Positions 9,116 through 17,850 are shown, numbered from the stretch's first letter. The stretch: 64,000 nt of DNA from Pollutimonas sp. M17 (GCF_025836975.1 NZ_CP107548.1:3224001-3288000); one strand, 5' to 3'. Translations and numbers: made by a program. Notes: generated by a model from the letters alone, not told the origin.

Positions 9116-10086
9116 TTCTTTCCTTCCGTCTTGAATACCTTGGCGGCGACGCTGTTCAGCGTGTTCTGGACGCCGTTGATTTCCTTGGTCAGATCGTCTC
9201 CCGTCAGCGGGCTGATCACGACCCCGTTCTTGTCGGCGAACGACTTGAATTCCTTGCTTTCGATCGCCTTGGAAAACAGCGAGATCAGCTTCGCCCTGAC
9301 ATCGTCCGGGATTCCCGCCGGTGCGACAACGTAGGCCATTTGCACCAAGGGTCCGAACGGGAAGACGTCGTAGCCCAGTTCCTTGAAGGTGGGGATGTCG
9401 GGCATCACTTCCAGGCGCTCGTTGGCGAAGACGCCCAGCGGACGGACCTTGCCCGCATCGATCTGGCCTTTGCTCTCGGATGGCTTCAGAACCGCGGCCT
9501 GGATCTGCTTCCCGGCCAGGTCGATGATCACCTTCGCGCCGCCGGTATACGGCACATTGATGTACTTGGTGCCCGCCGCGCGCGCGGTCATCTCGGCGAA
9601 GATGTGATTCAGGTTATGGGTGCCGGGCGTGCCGATCGACACGCCCGGATTCTTCTTCATGTATTCCAGGAAACCCTTGAGGTCCTTGGCGGGGCTGTCC
9701 TGCGGCACCAGCAGGATCAGCGGGTCGACCGACACCCGCGCAATGGGGGTGAACTGATCATTCTGCAGCGGCGTCAGTTTCTGCGCGATCTGGGCCAGCG
9801 TGGAACTGGTTCCCATGCCCACGGTATAGCCATCGGGCGCCGAGCGCGCGACCCGGGTCATGCCGATGGAGCCCGTCGCCCCCGGCACGTTCTCCACAAT
9901 CAGGTTTACGCCCGATTGCTGCTGCATGATGTTCTGGAGCTGGCGCGCCGCAATGTCATTGGACCCGCCCGCATTCCATGGAATGACGAACTGAATGTCG
10001 CGTTGAGGGAATTCCTTGTCTGCGGACTGGGCGGCAAAAGGGATGATGGCGGCCAGCGCAAGGGCCGCGATGCGTGGGTATTTCAT
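9112..10086 (-). CDS. Bug/TctC-family periplasmic solute receptor
   Basis: This 324-residue protein begins with a signal peptide (about residues 1-22, cleavage after AAQSA). It continues with the tripartite tricarboxylate receptor fold, recognisable from FVIPWNAGGSNDIAARQLQ, VENVPGATGSIGMTRVARS and GTPGTHNLNHIFAEMTA. Bug proteins bind carboxylates or other small solutes in the periplasm and normally deliver them to a TctA-TctB channel; none is encoded in this operon, as is common for Bordetella-type genomes that carry many orphan receptors. It is the first gene of the five-gene catabolic operon, so it probably senses or captures the same acid. The promoter lies in the 158-nt region shared with the divergent gntR gene. 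Confidence 0.93.
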   Translation of the reverse strand: MKYPRIAALALAAIIPFAAQSADKEFPQRDIQFVIPWNAGGSNDIAARQLQNIMQQQSGVNLIVENVPGATGSIGMTRVARSAPDGYTVGMGTSSTLAQIAQKLTPLQNDQFTPIARVSVDPLILLVPQDSPAKDLKGFLEYMKKNPGVSIGTPGTHNLNHIFAEMTARAAGTKYINVPYTGGAKVIIDLAGKQIQAAVLKPSESKGQIDAGKVRPLGVFANERLEVMPDIPTFKELGYDVFPFGPLVQMAYVVAPAGIPDDVRAKLISLFSKAIESKEFKSFADKNGVVISPLTGDDLTKEINGVQNTLNSVAAKVFKTEGKK

Positions 10087-10153
10087 GTCGTCTCCTGGAA
10101 GTGGGATGGGCTGTAAAACAAACCTCTTGAACCTCTGGGATGAATTCTACACA

Positions 10154-10171
10154 TGTTTGTTATAACAAACA
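10154..10171. promoter_or_regulatory. 18-bp perfect palindrome, probable GntR operator
   Basis: The sequence tgtttgttataacaaaca reads the same on both strands. It lies in the divergent intergenic region between the Bug-led catabolic operon and the FCD-type gntR gene, about 70 nt from each start. FadR/FCD regulators commonly bind short AT-centred palindromes with TTGT / ACAA halves, which this site has. A further acaaataacaaat stretch follows directly. That it is bound by the adjacent regulator is inferred from position. Confidence 0.72.
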
Positions 10172-10244
10172 ACAAATAACAAATATTGGTCTTGCGGGTA
10201 CGGTTCCGTTAACATAGAGGCATCCATGAACGCTTTTACGTAAT

Positions 10245-10949
10245 ATGCTCACTCCTTTGGCGCCCCTAGAGAAAAACAACCTCTCGGACAGGGCTTATGA
10301 CGCGCTCAAGCAGGCGCTGCTTTCCGGACGCTTCCAGCCCGGCGAACGCATTGTCCTGCGCGACGTCGCGGGCGAACTGGGCATCAGCCTGACGCCGGTC
10401 CGCGATGCAATAAACCATCTGATTGCGGAACGGGTGCTGGACCGGGGGCCCGGAGGACAAAAAGGGGGAGCCTCGGTACCCAGGCTGGACGCCGAGCAGT
10501 TCCGGCAGCTGATGCTGCTGCGGGCCGACCTGGAGTCGCGATTGGCCGACGCCGCGACCTCCAATATCGACGGCCTGGCAGTGCGCCAGTTGGAAACCAT
10601 CGTGCAGAAAATGCGCGAATCCATCGACCGGGACAACAAGAACACCTATCTGGACCTGCACCGGCGTTTCCACTTTTCACTCTATGCCCATGCGCGCATG
10701 GATGTCGTGAACGACATCACGGAAATACTGTGGCTGCGTTGCGGGCCGGCGCTGAACGCGGTCCTGGGCGAATATGTGCCCAGCCTGAAGCAGCGCGATT
10801 TTCACAATGAGGCCGTCACCCACCTCAAGGCAGGGAACGCAAGCGAGGTTGCCGAAAGCATCCGCATGGACATTACGGAAGCCGGCGCCTATATCTATGA
10901 GCAGTTGAAGCAGCCCTCACGCCAGCCCGAAGCCGCGGTGAAGGCCTGA
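10245..10949 (+). CDS. GntR-family regulator with FCD domain
   Basis: This 234-residue protein has an N-terminal GntR winged helix (about residues 12-72: YDALKQALLSGRFQPGERI, then ELGISLTPVRDAINHLI). A C-terminal all-helical FCD domain follows (about residues 80-215) with the metal-ligand-type pattern of an Asp and spaced His residues (HRRFHFSLYAHA, HNEAVTHL). FCD regulators respond to organic acids and usually repress adjacent catabolic genes. It is divergent from the five-gene dehydratase operon and converges on the second, dehydrogenase-Bug-aldolase operon. The 18-bp palindrome in its upstream region is the likely binding site. The effector is unknown. Confidence 0.93.
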   Translation: MLTPLAPLEKNNLSDRAYDALKQALLSGRFQPGERIVLRDVAGELGISLTPVRDAINHLIAERVLDRGPGGQKGGASVPRLDAEQFRQLMLLRADLESRLADAATSNIDGLAVRQLETIVQKMRESIDRDNKNTYLDLHRRFHFSLYAHARMDVVNDITEILWLRCGPALNAVLGEYVPSLKQRDFHNEAVTHLKAGNASEVAESIRMDITEAGAYIYEQLKQPSRQPEAAVKA

Positions 10950-10973
10950 AGGATCTTGCGCCGCAGCGAGCGA

Positions 10974-11939
10974 TTACAGCCGCTCTTTCAGCTTGCCGAG
11001 GAAAAGATCGATGACACGCTGATAATTGCCCGCGGCATGGCCGGCCGAATGCGGCGAGGCGATGACGTTCTCCATGTCCCACAGGGGAGAATCGGCCGGC
11101 AAGGGCTCATGTTGGAACACATCCAGGAAGGCGCCGGCAAGGTGGCCGGAACGCAGCGCGTCTATCAATGCCTGCTCCACCACCACGTCCCCCCGGCTGA
11201 CGTTCACCAGGCTGGCGCCTTCGGGCAGCGCCGCCAGCGCGTCGGGCCCGACCAGCCGCATCGTGTCCTGGGTCAAGGGGCAGGCCAGGATCAGCCAATC
11301 CGCCCGGGGAAGCACGTCGGCCAGATCGCGGTAAGTCACCGTCGCCAAAGCCTGCGGCACGGGATCCGGGCCGTGCCGGGCCACGATGATGCGCAAGCCC
11401 AAGGCCGTCAGGAACTCGCCGATCAGGCGCCCTATGGGCCCCCAGCCCACGATCACGGCGGTCTGCCCCGCCAGGTCGGCGGGCTGGGTCAGGGAGGCCG
11501 CAAGCGTGCGCCACTTATGCTGCGACTGTTGACGCATGATCTGCGGGAAACGCCGGTTCAGCGCCAGCACGCCCGCCACGACAGTGTGGGCGACGGACTG
11601 CGCATTCACGCCCGAAGAGGGAGTGACCTCGACCCCGCGCGCCTGAAGCTCCCCGAAAATCGGCCTGTCCAGGCCCGCGGAATGGATATGCACCCATTTC
11701 AATTCGGGCGCATTGCGCAGTACGTCGTAGTAACGGGCCGTCAGGTCGTCCAGCACATGCTTGGTGGAGGTGCCGGTGATGTCGCGGCTGACCAGCGCCA
11801 CATCGACCTGCCGCAGCAGCGCGTCGTCGGCATGTTCGAACTCGATCAGACGATAACGGGAACCGTCGGCCCACTCCGCCAAGCCGGGCCGCAGGCAAGC
11901 GGCGGCCTGGGCCGATACAAGAATATTGATGCACGGCAT
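10974..11939 (-). CDS. D-2-hydroxyacid dehydrogenase
   Basis: This 321-residue NAD(P)-dependent dehydrogenase carries the nucleotide-binding motif VGWGPIGRLIGEF, with Trp-Gly in the usual glycine-rich turn. The full catalytic triad is present: Arg in NVSRGDVVV, Glu in DVFQHEPLP and His in SPHSAGH. It belongs to the glyoxylate/hydroxypyruvate reductase-like branch of the family and probably reduces a 2-keto acid made in the pathway. It is last in a three-gene operon after the class II aldolase (13808-13029) and a Bug receptor, with an 18-nt gap to the latter. Confidence 0.9.
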   Translation of the reverse strand: MPCINILVSAQAAACLRPGLAEWADGSRYRLIEFEHADDALLRQVDVALVSRDITGTSTKHVLDDLTARYYDVLRNAPELKWVHIHSAGLDRPIFGELQARGVEVTPSSGVNAQSVAHTVVAGVLALNRRFPQIMRQQSQHKWRTLAASLTQPADLAGQTAVIVGWGPIGRLIGEFLTALGLRIIVARHGPDPVPQALATVTYRDLADVLPRADWLILACPLTQDTMRLVGPDALAALPEGASLVNVSRGDVVVEQALIDALRSGHLAGAFLDVFQHEPLPADSPLWDMENVIASPHSAGHAAGNYQRVIDLFLGKLKERL

Positions 11940-11957
11940 CGGGTGCTTCCCCGTACT

Positions 11958-12977
11958 TTATTGTTTGACCACGCCGGACTCGATCAGCACTTCCTTCCAG
12001 CGGTCATGCTCTTCTTTGACGAAGTCGCGGAACTGCTCGGAACTGCCGGGCATGGGATCGGCGCCCTGCTGGACCATCTGCTTGGAAACGTCGGGCAACT
12101 GGATGATGCGGTTGACGCTGTCGCGCAAGGTCGCGACGATTTCAGGCGGCGTACCCTTGGGCGCGAACAGGCCGAACCATGAGCCCGCCCGGAATCCCTT
12201 GAAACCGGCTTCGTCCATGGTGGGAACGTCGGGCAAGGACCTGGAGCGCTTGGGGCTGGACACCGCCAGGGGCTTCAGCTTGCCCGACTCGATCAGCGAG
12301 CGTACGGACGGAATGGTGGCAAACATGAACTGCACGCGTCCGGCCAGCAGATCGTTCAGTGCTTCGGCGCCCTTATAGGGGATATGAGTGATGTCCAGGT
12401 TCTGGAGCTTGCCCATCAGATAGCCCGACAGGTGGGACGACGTCCCGACGCCCGTCGAACTGTAGTTGAACTCGCCGGGCTTGCTCTTGATCTGCTTGGT
12501 CAGCTCGGCGATGTTGTCGATCTTCAGGTGCTCGGGCGCGACGACCAGCACATTGGGCACATCGGCAATCTCGGCGACAGCGATCAGGTCGGTCAGCGGA
12601 TCGTAGGGAAGCTTGGTGAGCGTGGGGTTGATGGCGATGGGGCCGACGGAATCGATGATGAGGGTGTAGCCGTCGGGCTTGGCATTCACCACATAGGCGG
12701 TGCCGATATTGCCGCCCGCGCCGGGCTTGTTCTCGACCACGAAGGCTTTGCCGAATTCCTTGGTCATGTGGTCCGCGACCAGCCGCGCAAGGATGTCGGT
12801 GGTGCCCCCGGCCGAGAAGGCCACGATGATGCGGACGGGCTGCTCGGGATAGGCGGCGCGGGCCGGCGATGCCGCCAGGGCGAGGCCCGCGGCCAGCAAG
12901 GCGCATGTGGCCACCGAACTGCGCAGCACCGACTTGCCGCGGCTGAATAGCGTTTTGAATCTGTTCTTGTCTTGCAT
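11958..12977 (-). CDS. Bug/TctC-family periplasmic solute receptor
   Basis: This 339-residue receptor has a longer than usual N-terminal leader: a basic stretch of about 18 residues before the hydrophobic core (CALLAAGLALAASPARA). The mature part has Bug hallmarks: IIVAFSAGGTTDILARLVAD, VENKPGAGGNIGTAYV and STGVGTSSHLSGYLM. It binds an unidentified small acid. No TctAB genes adjoin it. It lies between a class II aldolase and a 2-hydroxyacid dehydrogenase, suggesting uptake of the compound they handle. Translation could start slightly downstream, since the long basic leader is unusual. Confidence 0.92.
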   Translation of the reverse strand: MQDKNRFKTLFSRGKSVLRSSVATCALLAAGLALAASPARAAYPEQPVRIIVAFSAGGTTDILARLVADHMTKEFGKAFVVENKPGAGGNIGTAYVVNAKPDGYTLIIDSVGPIAINPTLTKLPYDPLTDLIAVAEIADVPNVLVVAPEHLKIDNIAELTKQIKSKPGEFNYSSTGVGTSSHLSGYLMGKLQNLDITHIPYKGAEALNDLLAGRVQFMFATIPSVRSLIESGKLKPLAVSSPKRSRSLPDVPTMDEAGFKGFRAGSWFGLFAPKGTPPEIVATLRDSVNRIIQLPDVSKQMVQQGADPMPGSSEQFRDFVKEEHDRWKEVLIESGVVKQ

Positions 12978-13028
12978 GGTTGTCTCCGATCTGATTTATT
13001 GTGGTTTTGAACTGCCTGTGTTTACGGC

Positions 13029-13808
13029 TCAGGTTTTGTAAGAAGGATCCAGGCGGTCGAGCTTGCGCAGCAGCGCGGGCCACTCCATCAGGCCATAGGG
13101 ACGCCGTGTGCCGGGTTGATAATTGTTCCAGGTTTCTTCCAGGATCTCGGGCGCTACGGCGCGCAGCGGCGTATTGCACGACATGGCCGCCACTTGCGAC
13201 CTGCAGGCCAGTTCCAGCCTGTGCATCCAGTTGAAGGTCTCGCCCACGCTGCGGCCCGCGACCAGCGCGCCGTGATTGCGCAGGATCAGGGCTTCGCCCT
13301 TGCCCAGGTCGCGCACCAGCGATTCTTTTTCCTCGTCCTTGAGCACCACGCCCACATAGTCGTGATAGCCGATCTTCAGGAAGCGCATTGCCGTCTGGGT
13401 TATGGGAAGCAGCCCGCACTCCAGCGCCGAGACGGCCATCGAGGCCCAGCTGTGCGTATGGATGATGCAGGCAACGTCGGGCCGGGCCTCGTGGATGGCG
13501 CTATGTATGACGTAGCCTGCCCGGTTGATGCCGTAGTTCAGCTCGCCGAAATCCGGTGAGGACAGGATGTTTCCTTCCAGGTCGATCTTGATGAGGCTGG
13601 AGGCGGTGATTTCCTCGTACAGCATGCCGTAGGGATTGATGAGGAAGGCTTCCTCGTCTCCGGGCACCCGCATCGAGATGTGGTTGGCCATCATGTCGGC
13701 CATGCCGTACAGCTCGACGAGCCGGTAACAGGCGGCCAGATCGATACGGGCCTGCCATTCTTCCGGGGAACACTTCGATTGCATCGAAGCGATTTTCAAA
13801 CCGCTCAT
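13029..13808 (-). CDS. Class II aldolase/adducin family protein
   Basis: This 259-residue protein has the class II aldolase/adducin fold. Zinc-ligand histidines are visible in CIIHTHSWASMA (a His-x-His pair) and later in LRNHGALVAG; an early NHISMRVPG segment is also typical. Members retro-aldol cleave phosphorylated or free sugars (fuculose, ribulose, 3-oxo-tetronate types), while some are decarboxylases. Leading the three-gene operon with a Bug receptor and a hydroxyacid dehydrogenase, it likely splits or decarboxylates an acid intermediate. The family alone does not reveal the substrate. Confidence 0.9.
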   Translation of the reverse strand: MSGLKIASMQSKCSPEEWQARIDLAACYRLVELYGMADMMANHISMRVPGDEEAFLINPYGMLYEEITASSLIKIDLEGNILSSPDFGELNYGINRAGYVIHSAIHEARPDVACIIHTHSWASMAVSALECGLLPITQTAMRFLKIGYHDYVGVVLKDEEKESLVRDLGKGEALILRNHGALVAGRSVGETFNWMHRLELACRSQVAAMSCNTPLRAVAPEILEETWNNYQPGTRRPYGLMEWPALLRKLDRLDPSYKT

Positions 13809-14073
13809 TGCCGTCTCCTGTCTATGTATTCTGACGGCCTTTCATGGCCGGACACCTGCCTGCTGACACAGCGAACCCGGGCCGACGGCCGATCTTTGAA
13901 GACTAAAGCGCATTGCGACGCCGTGCTAGTGTATGGCCCGGCAACGGGTGTTCACAAAGAGTGAAGCATTGATATTTGACGTATATAAGACAGGCAGTCT
14001 TTCGTCACTATGGACGATCAAAATGGAAACGGCCCGCAGCGCGTGATGGACTGCGAGCCGTCGACGATACCGA

Positions 14074-14105
14074 TGCCATTGCCGCGCCCGTGCGCGGCAA
14101 TGGCA
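14074..14105 (-). terminator. Strong hairpin after the small secreted protein gene
   Basis: A perfect 14-bp stem (left arm tgccattgccgcgc) with a 4-nt loop starts 11 nt after the stop codon of the gene ending at 14117. There is no T-tract downstream, so it may be a transcript-stabilising or Rho-assisted 3' end rather than a classical intrinsic terminator. The rest of the 308-nt gap 13809-14116 holds the aldolase operon promoter region and nothing else that I can identify. Confidence 0.6.
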
Positions 14106-14116
14106 CCAGGTAGCCG

Positions 14117-14500
14117 CTATTTGATGGATTTCACGTTGGAAGACATGACGCCCGGCGTCTTCGAGGGTCCGGCCGTCATGCCGCCGCTGCCCTGATAGAA
14201 GAAATAGCAGGCGTCGGGCACGCGGGCCACCTCCCATTCGACGCATAGCTCTCCGTTATCCTTGATGGCCCATTTGCCCTTCAAGCTGCTGTTGGCAATG
14301 AATAGAGCGCCGCTCTCGCGTACGTCCCAGATGAAAATACGCTTGTCCGACAAACGCTCGTGCTCGACCTTTTTCCCCACCACGGTATTCTTGAGTTCCG
14401 CGGCGCCCAGATGGGCTTGCTGCGCACCCGCGGTGGGCACCCAACATGCTGCGACCAGACATGCAGCTGCGCAGTAAGAAGCTGGATTGTGTCGAATCAT
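14117..14500 (-). CDS. Small secreted protein of unknown function
   Basis: This 127-residue protein has a clear signal peptide (about residues 1-26, SYCAAACLVAACWVPTAGAQ). The mature domain of about 100 residues has the pattern IFIWDVRESGALFIANSS then GKWAIKDNGELCVEWE, and two cysteines (CVEWE and ACYFF) that could form a disulphide. This resembles a short beta-rich domain seen in small periplasmic proteins of Proteobacteria, but I cannot name a family confidently. The ATG at 14500 gives a proper signal peptide; longer open frame upstream does not. It stands alone between the aldolase operon and the motAB-like pair. Confidence 0.75.
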   Translation of the reverse strand: MIRHNPASYCAAACLVAACWVPTAGAQQAHLGAAELKNTVVGKKVEHERLSDKRIFIWDVRESGALFIANSSLKGKWAIKDNGELCVEWEVARVPDACYFFYQGSGGMTAGPSKTPGVMSSNVKSIK

Positions 14501-14718
14501 GGAGTCTCCTTTATGTGCCCCTCTACGGCGTTGGAGAGTGCCGAAACGGCGGGCGTAATGGTGGATGCTGCGTAATCGTTCGCACAATATCATGAGCTTT
14601 GTATCAAGACAATACAGATCTTTCCAATAAAACCTGCTGTAGGAAGCAAACGCCATCGCCCATGCCGGGGGGCCTGTCGGGCGCCCGCCGGGTCGAAGCG
14701 GCAAGAAGAAATCAACCC

Positions 14719-15726
14719 TCAATCCGGGTTCGACGGCTGATCCAGGATGAGCTCCACCCGGCGATTGGCGGCACGGCCCTGCTCGCTGTCGTTGCCGGCC
14801 AGCGGCCGGGTATCGGCATAGCCGATGGCCCGAAGGCGCGAGCTGTCTATGCCGTTGGCCTCCAGGTAGCGGACCACGCTGCCGGCGCGCGCGCCGGACA
14901 GCTCCCAATTGGAGGCGTAGCGGCCACCGCGCACCGGCACCGAATCAGTATGCCCTTCCACGGTGATGGCATAGGCGCTGTCCTTGAAGACGGGAACGAG
15001 GCGGCGCATGACGGCCAGGCCCTCCAGGCTGAGGTCGGCCTTGGCGGAGCTGTACAGAATTTCGCTATTGATGCGGAAGCTGATCGATTCCTTGTTCCGT
15101 ATGATTTCGATGTCGTCGCCCAATTCGGGCAGGACCGGAGCGGCCAGGGTCGGCGGCTCCGCTTCTGCCGCCGGGTACAGCGGCGAGGTGCTGGCTGGCG
15201 CTTGCGGGTCATCGGGCGAAGCCATGACATGTTCGAGGATCGCTTCGGGATCGGCCTCGCCCAGGACGTAGTCGGGCGCATCCGACAGGAAGATACCCGC
15301 AGCGGGGTCGTCGGGCGAGGTGGATGGCTGTGCTCGAGCCGGCGGCGCATCCGGATCGACGGCCGGCCTGGTTTCCATCCGCGCCGCGGAAGAGGCTTCC
15401 GTCGAGCCGGAAGGCGAAGTCGGCGGCACGGCCGAAACCGGCCCGGAAGGCGGTGCAAGGGGCGGCGCAGGCAAGGCCCCTGGCGGGAGCGCTTCGGGGG
15501 CCGCCGCCAGCTCCGCTTGCCCGGGAAGCAGGCCGCTATGCGCCGGCAGCAAACCCGCCGTCGCGGGCAGCGGTGGATGCTTGGGCACCTGGCCCGACAA
15601 GGTCAGCATGGCCACCAGCAGCACCAGCAGCAAGGTGATCATGTCCAGGTAGGTCAGCAGCCAGCTCTCGGTTTCCTCCTGAGGCTCCGGCTCTACATAC
15701 CACTTGTTGTGAATCGCCGGATTCAT
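14719..15726 (-). CDS. MotB/OmpA-like stator protein with long Pro/Ala linker
   Basis: This 335-residue protein has one N-terminal membrane segment (about 23-43) containing Asp28 in TYLDMITLLLVLLV, matching the ion-binding Asp of MotB/PomB. A Pro/Ala/Ser-rich linker of roughly 120 residues follows. A C-terminal OmpA-like peptidoglycan-binding domain comes last (about 205-330, with VEGHTDSVPVRGG, NWELSGARA and IGYADTRPL). It pairs with the MotA-like protein encoded just upstream (4-nt overlap). Together they should form an ion-driven stator anchored to the cell wall. No flagellar, pilus or other motility gene adjoins, so its rotor partner is unknown. The linker is long for a MotB. Confidence 0.88.
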   Translation of the reverse strand: MNPAIHNKWYVEPEPQEETESWLLTYLDMITLLLVLLVAMLTLSGQVPKHPPLPATAGLLPAHSGLLPGQAELAAAPEALPPGALPAPPLAPPSGPVSAVPPTSPSGSTEASSAARMETRPAVDPDAPPARAQPSTSPDDPAAGIFLSDAPDYVLGEADPEAILEHVMASPDDPQAPASTSPLYPAAEAEPPTLAAPVLPELGDDIEIIRNKESISFRINSEILYSSAKADLSLEGLAVMRRLVPVFKDSAYAITVEGHTDSVPVRGGRYASNWELSGARAGSVVRYLEANGIDSSRLRAIGYADTRPLAGNDSEQGRAANRRVELILDQPSNPD

Positions 15727-16532
15727 GGCGCCTTGGCTTGCGCCTGGGCGCGGCGGCCCGCACGGTCGTTGAGCTCATCCTCGTGCTGATGCATGAAGGA
15801 GTTCAGCGTTTCGCGCATCAGGGCGGGGCTGCGCTTCTGGCACATCATGGAAATGCCCTGCATGACCATGTTCATGACGATCATGCGCTGCTCGGTGCGC
15901 CGCTCCAGCTTGACGGCCACCGGCTTGAGCAGCAGATTGGCGAACAGGATGCCGTAGAAAGTCGTCATCAAGGCCAGCGCCATCTGCTGGCCGATGGCGG
16001 TCATGTCGCCGTCGCCCAGCAGGAACAGCAGGTTCACCAGGCCGACCAGCGTCCCCACCATGCCGAAGGCGGGCGCAAAACCCGCCATGGTCCGGAACAG
16101 CTGCGCTTCGGCGCGCTCTTTCGCGCGCAGGCGGGAAATGCGCCACTGCAGCAGATCGACGATATCCTGTTCAGGCGTCATATCGATGACCAGTTGCACG
16201 CCCGTCTTCAGGAAGGGATTGGATACGCCCTCCAGCGCGCTTTCGACCTTGCGGATGTCGCCCTTCATCCACAGGCGCGAGATGGCGATCAGGTCGTCGA
16301 TGTCCTGCTCGGTATACATGCGCTCGTTGCGCAGCACCGTGCCGATCAGCCGGAAGATGCGCAGCACTTCGCTTAATGGATAACTGATGAAGGTTGCCGC
16401 CAGCGTGCCCAGCACAACGATGCCCAGGCTGGGCAGGTCAACGAACAGCGCGGCGTCTTCAGCCGAGAAGGCAAGCACCGCGGCCAAAAGAAGAACGCTG
16501 CCGACGATGCCGATCAGAGTGGATGGATTCAT
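15723..16532 (-). CDS. MotA/PomA-like stator channel protein
   Basis: This 269-residue protein has four predicted membrane segments, two near the N-terminus (about 5-22 and 30-50) and two around 150-205. The conserved proline-bearing stretch AGFAPAFGMVGTLVGLV is present, the hallmark of MotA/PomA stator subunits. The large cytoplasmic loop between segments 2 and 3, normally contacting the rotor, contains charged residues (LRNERMYTEQDIDD). It is translationally coupled to the MotB-like gene. Its closest look-alikes are PomA and the second stator set (MotC type) of Pseudomonas-like bacteria, but this is judged by motif only. Confidence 0.9.
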   Translation of the reverse strand: MNPSTLIGIVGSVLLLAAVLAFSAEDAALFVDLPSLGIVVLGTLAATFISYPLSEVLRIFRLIGTVLRNERMYTEQDIDDLIAISRLWMKGDIRKVESALEGVSNPFLKTGVQLVIDMTPEQDIVDLLQWRISRLRAKERAEAQLFRTMAGFAPAFGMVGTLVGLVNLLFLLGDGDMTAIGQQMALALMTTFYGILFANLLLKPVAVKLERRTEQRMIVMNMVMQGISMMCQKRSPALMRETLNSFMHQHEDELNDRAGRRAQAQAKAP

Positions 16533-16629
16533 GAGGCCGTATTGTACTTGGGCCGCGGCCCGGGATACGGCCTGCTCTGTATGGGAATATCAGCCTTTTT
16601 TATAGTTTTGCCTTCGGGGCCGGCCGGCC

Positions 16630-17850
16630 TCAGTCCTGGTCGACCGGAAACAATTTCACGCCGATCAAGGCCGCGACGCCCAGCGCCATCAGCGCCAAGC
16701 CGTAATAGCTGCTCGCGGTGATCAGGCCAAAAGCGTTGGTCATGATACCCGCCAGGATGGCCGGCAGACAGAAAGCCAGATAGCTGAGTATGTAGTAAGC
16801 CGCCATCAATCCCGCCCTTTCATGCGGCTGTGCCAGGGGCAGCAGGGTGCGCAAGGCACCCAGGAATCCGATCCCGAAGCCGAAGCCGGCCACGATCGTG
16901 CCCAGGAAGAACAGGACTGCGGATGTACTGTGTATGGCCCACAGGGTGGCCCCCACCCCCGCCACCAGAGCCACCGTCCCGGATGTGAGCATGCGCTGAG
17001 CAGGCCAGGCGCGCAACAGAAGTACGGACACGGCGGCGCTCATGGTCAGGACAAAGATCAGCACGCCGCCTACGACGGGCGAGTGCATGCCTGTGACCCG
17101 CCCGGTCAGCGTGGGCCCCAGCGAGAAGTAGAAGCCCCCCAACGCCCAGGCGGCGACGTCGATGGGGGCGACCAGCAGCAGCGCTTTCCAGGCCTGCCGC
17201 GGCACGCTGATCGTGGGCAGCATCGCAGCCAGCGCTCCCGGGCGCCTGCCTGCGGTTTCCGGCAAGAAGCAGGCGGCGATCACCAAAAGGATAAATACGA
17301 CGGCCAGGACCAGGAAACTCAGTTGCAGAGGCGCGGGAGCGAACTGCACCAGCATGCTGGTGCCCAGGGCCCCGACCGCCAGGCCTACCATGGGCGCCAC
17401 GCTGTTGATCAGAGGACTGCGCTGGCGGTCCAGATCCATCAGGCCCGCCGCCAGCACGCTGGTGGCGGTACCGGTCGCCACGCCCTGGATCAATCGGGCA
17501 AGAATCAGCAAGGGCACGGATGTGGCGGCCATGAACGCCACCATGGCTATCGCTTCGATCAGCAGCGCGCCAATAATGACCGGTCGGCGCCCGATGTGAT
17601 CGGATAACGAACCCAGCACCAGCAAGGCCAACAGCAGCGCGATGGCATAGACGCCAAAGATGACTGTCAGGGTGATGGCCGAAAAGCCCCATGCCTCGCG
17701 ATAGACGCTGTACAGCGGGGTGGGCGCGCTGGAGGCAGCCAGAAAAGCCAGCAGGATGAGCGTTTGCAGCCGCAATGCGCCGGGATGGCTGATTGAACGC
17801 GACTGCCGCGATTCGCAAGAGGAGACGGCCGAAGAAGAGCAGGATGACAT
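16630..17850 (-). CDS. Major facilitator superfamily transporter
   Basis: This protein of about 406 residues has 12 hydrophobic segments and the MFS loop motif GSLSDHIGRRPVI after the second one. SAPTPLYSVYREAWGFS in the first segment is typical of a drug/sugar-efflux-like branch. Three in-frame ATGs compete (17889, 17871 and 17850). The first lies inside the large inverted repeat and the second has no ribosome site in front, so 17850 is chosen. The inverted repeat at 17869-17915 then falls in the promoter or leader, suggesting repressor control. No regulator gene adjoins. Substrate is unknown. Confidence 0.87.
   Translation of the reverse strand: MSSCSSSAVSSCESRQSRSISHPGALRLQTLILLAFLAASSAPTPLYSVYREAWGFSAITLTVIFGVYAIALLLALLVLGSLSDHIGRRPVIIGALLIEAIAMVAFMAATSVPLLILARLIQGVATGTATSVLAAGLMDLDRQRSPLINSVAPMVGLAVGALGTSMLVQFAPAPLQLSFLVLAVVFILLVIAACFLPETAGRRPGALAAMLPTISVPRQAWKALLLVAPIDVAAWALGGFYFSLGPTLTGRVTGMHSPVVGGVLIFVLTMSAAVSVLLLRAWPAQRMLTSGTVALVAGVGATLWAIHSTSAVLFFLGTIVAGFGFGIGFLGALRTLLPLAQPHERAGLMAAYYILSYLAFCLPAILAGIMTNAFGLITASSYYGLALMALGVAALIGVKLFPVDQD

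Noticed and set aside
7484-9334. A 616-codon plus-strand open frame opposite the FAH and second dehydratase genes
   Set aside because: Same reasoning: it shadows well-supported genes and shows no signal, domain or ribosome site.
13926-14246. A 106-codon minus-strand open frame overlapping the small secreted protein
   Set aside because: It is in a different frame from the protein with a clear signal peptide and runs through the strong hairpin at 14074-14105.
14719-16532. MotAB-like pair as part of a Zorya anti-phage system
   Set aside because: Zorya needs ZorC/ZorD or ZorE beside ZorAB; neighbours here are an MFS gene and a small secreted protein.
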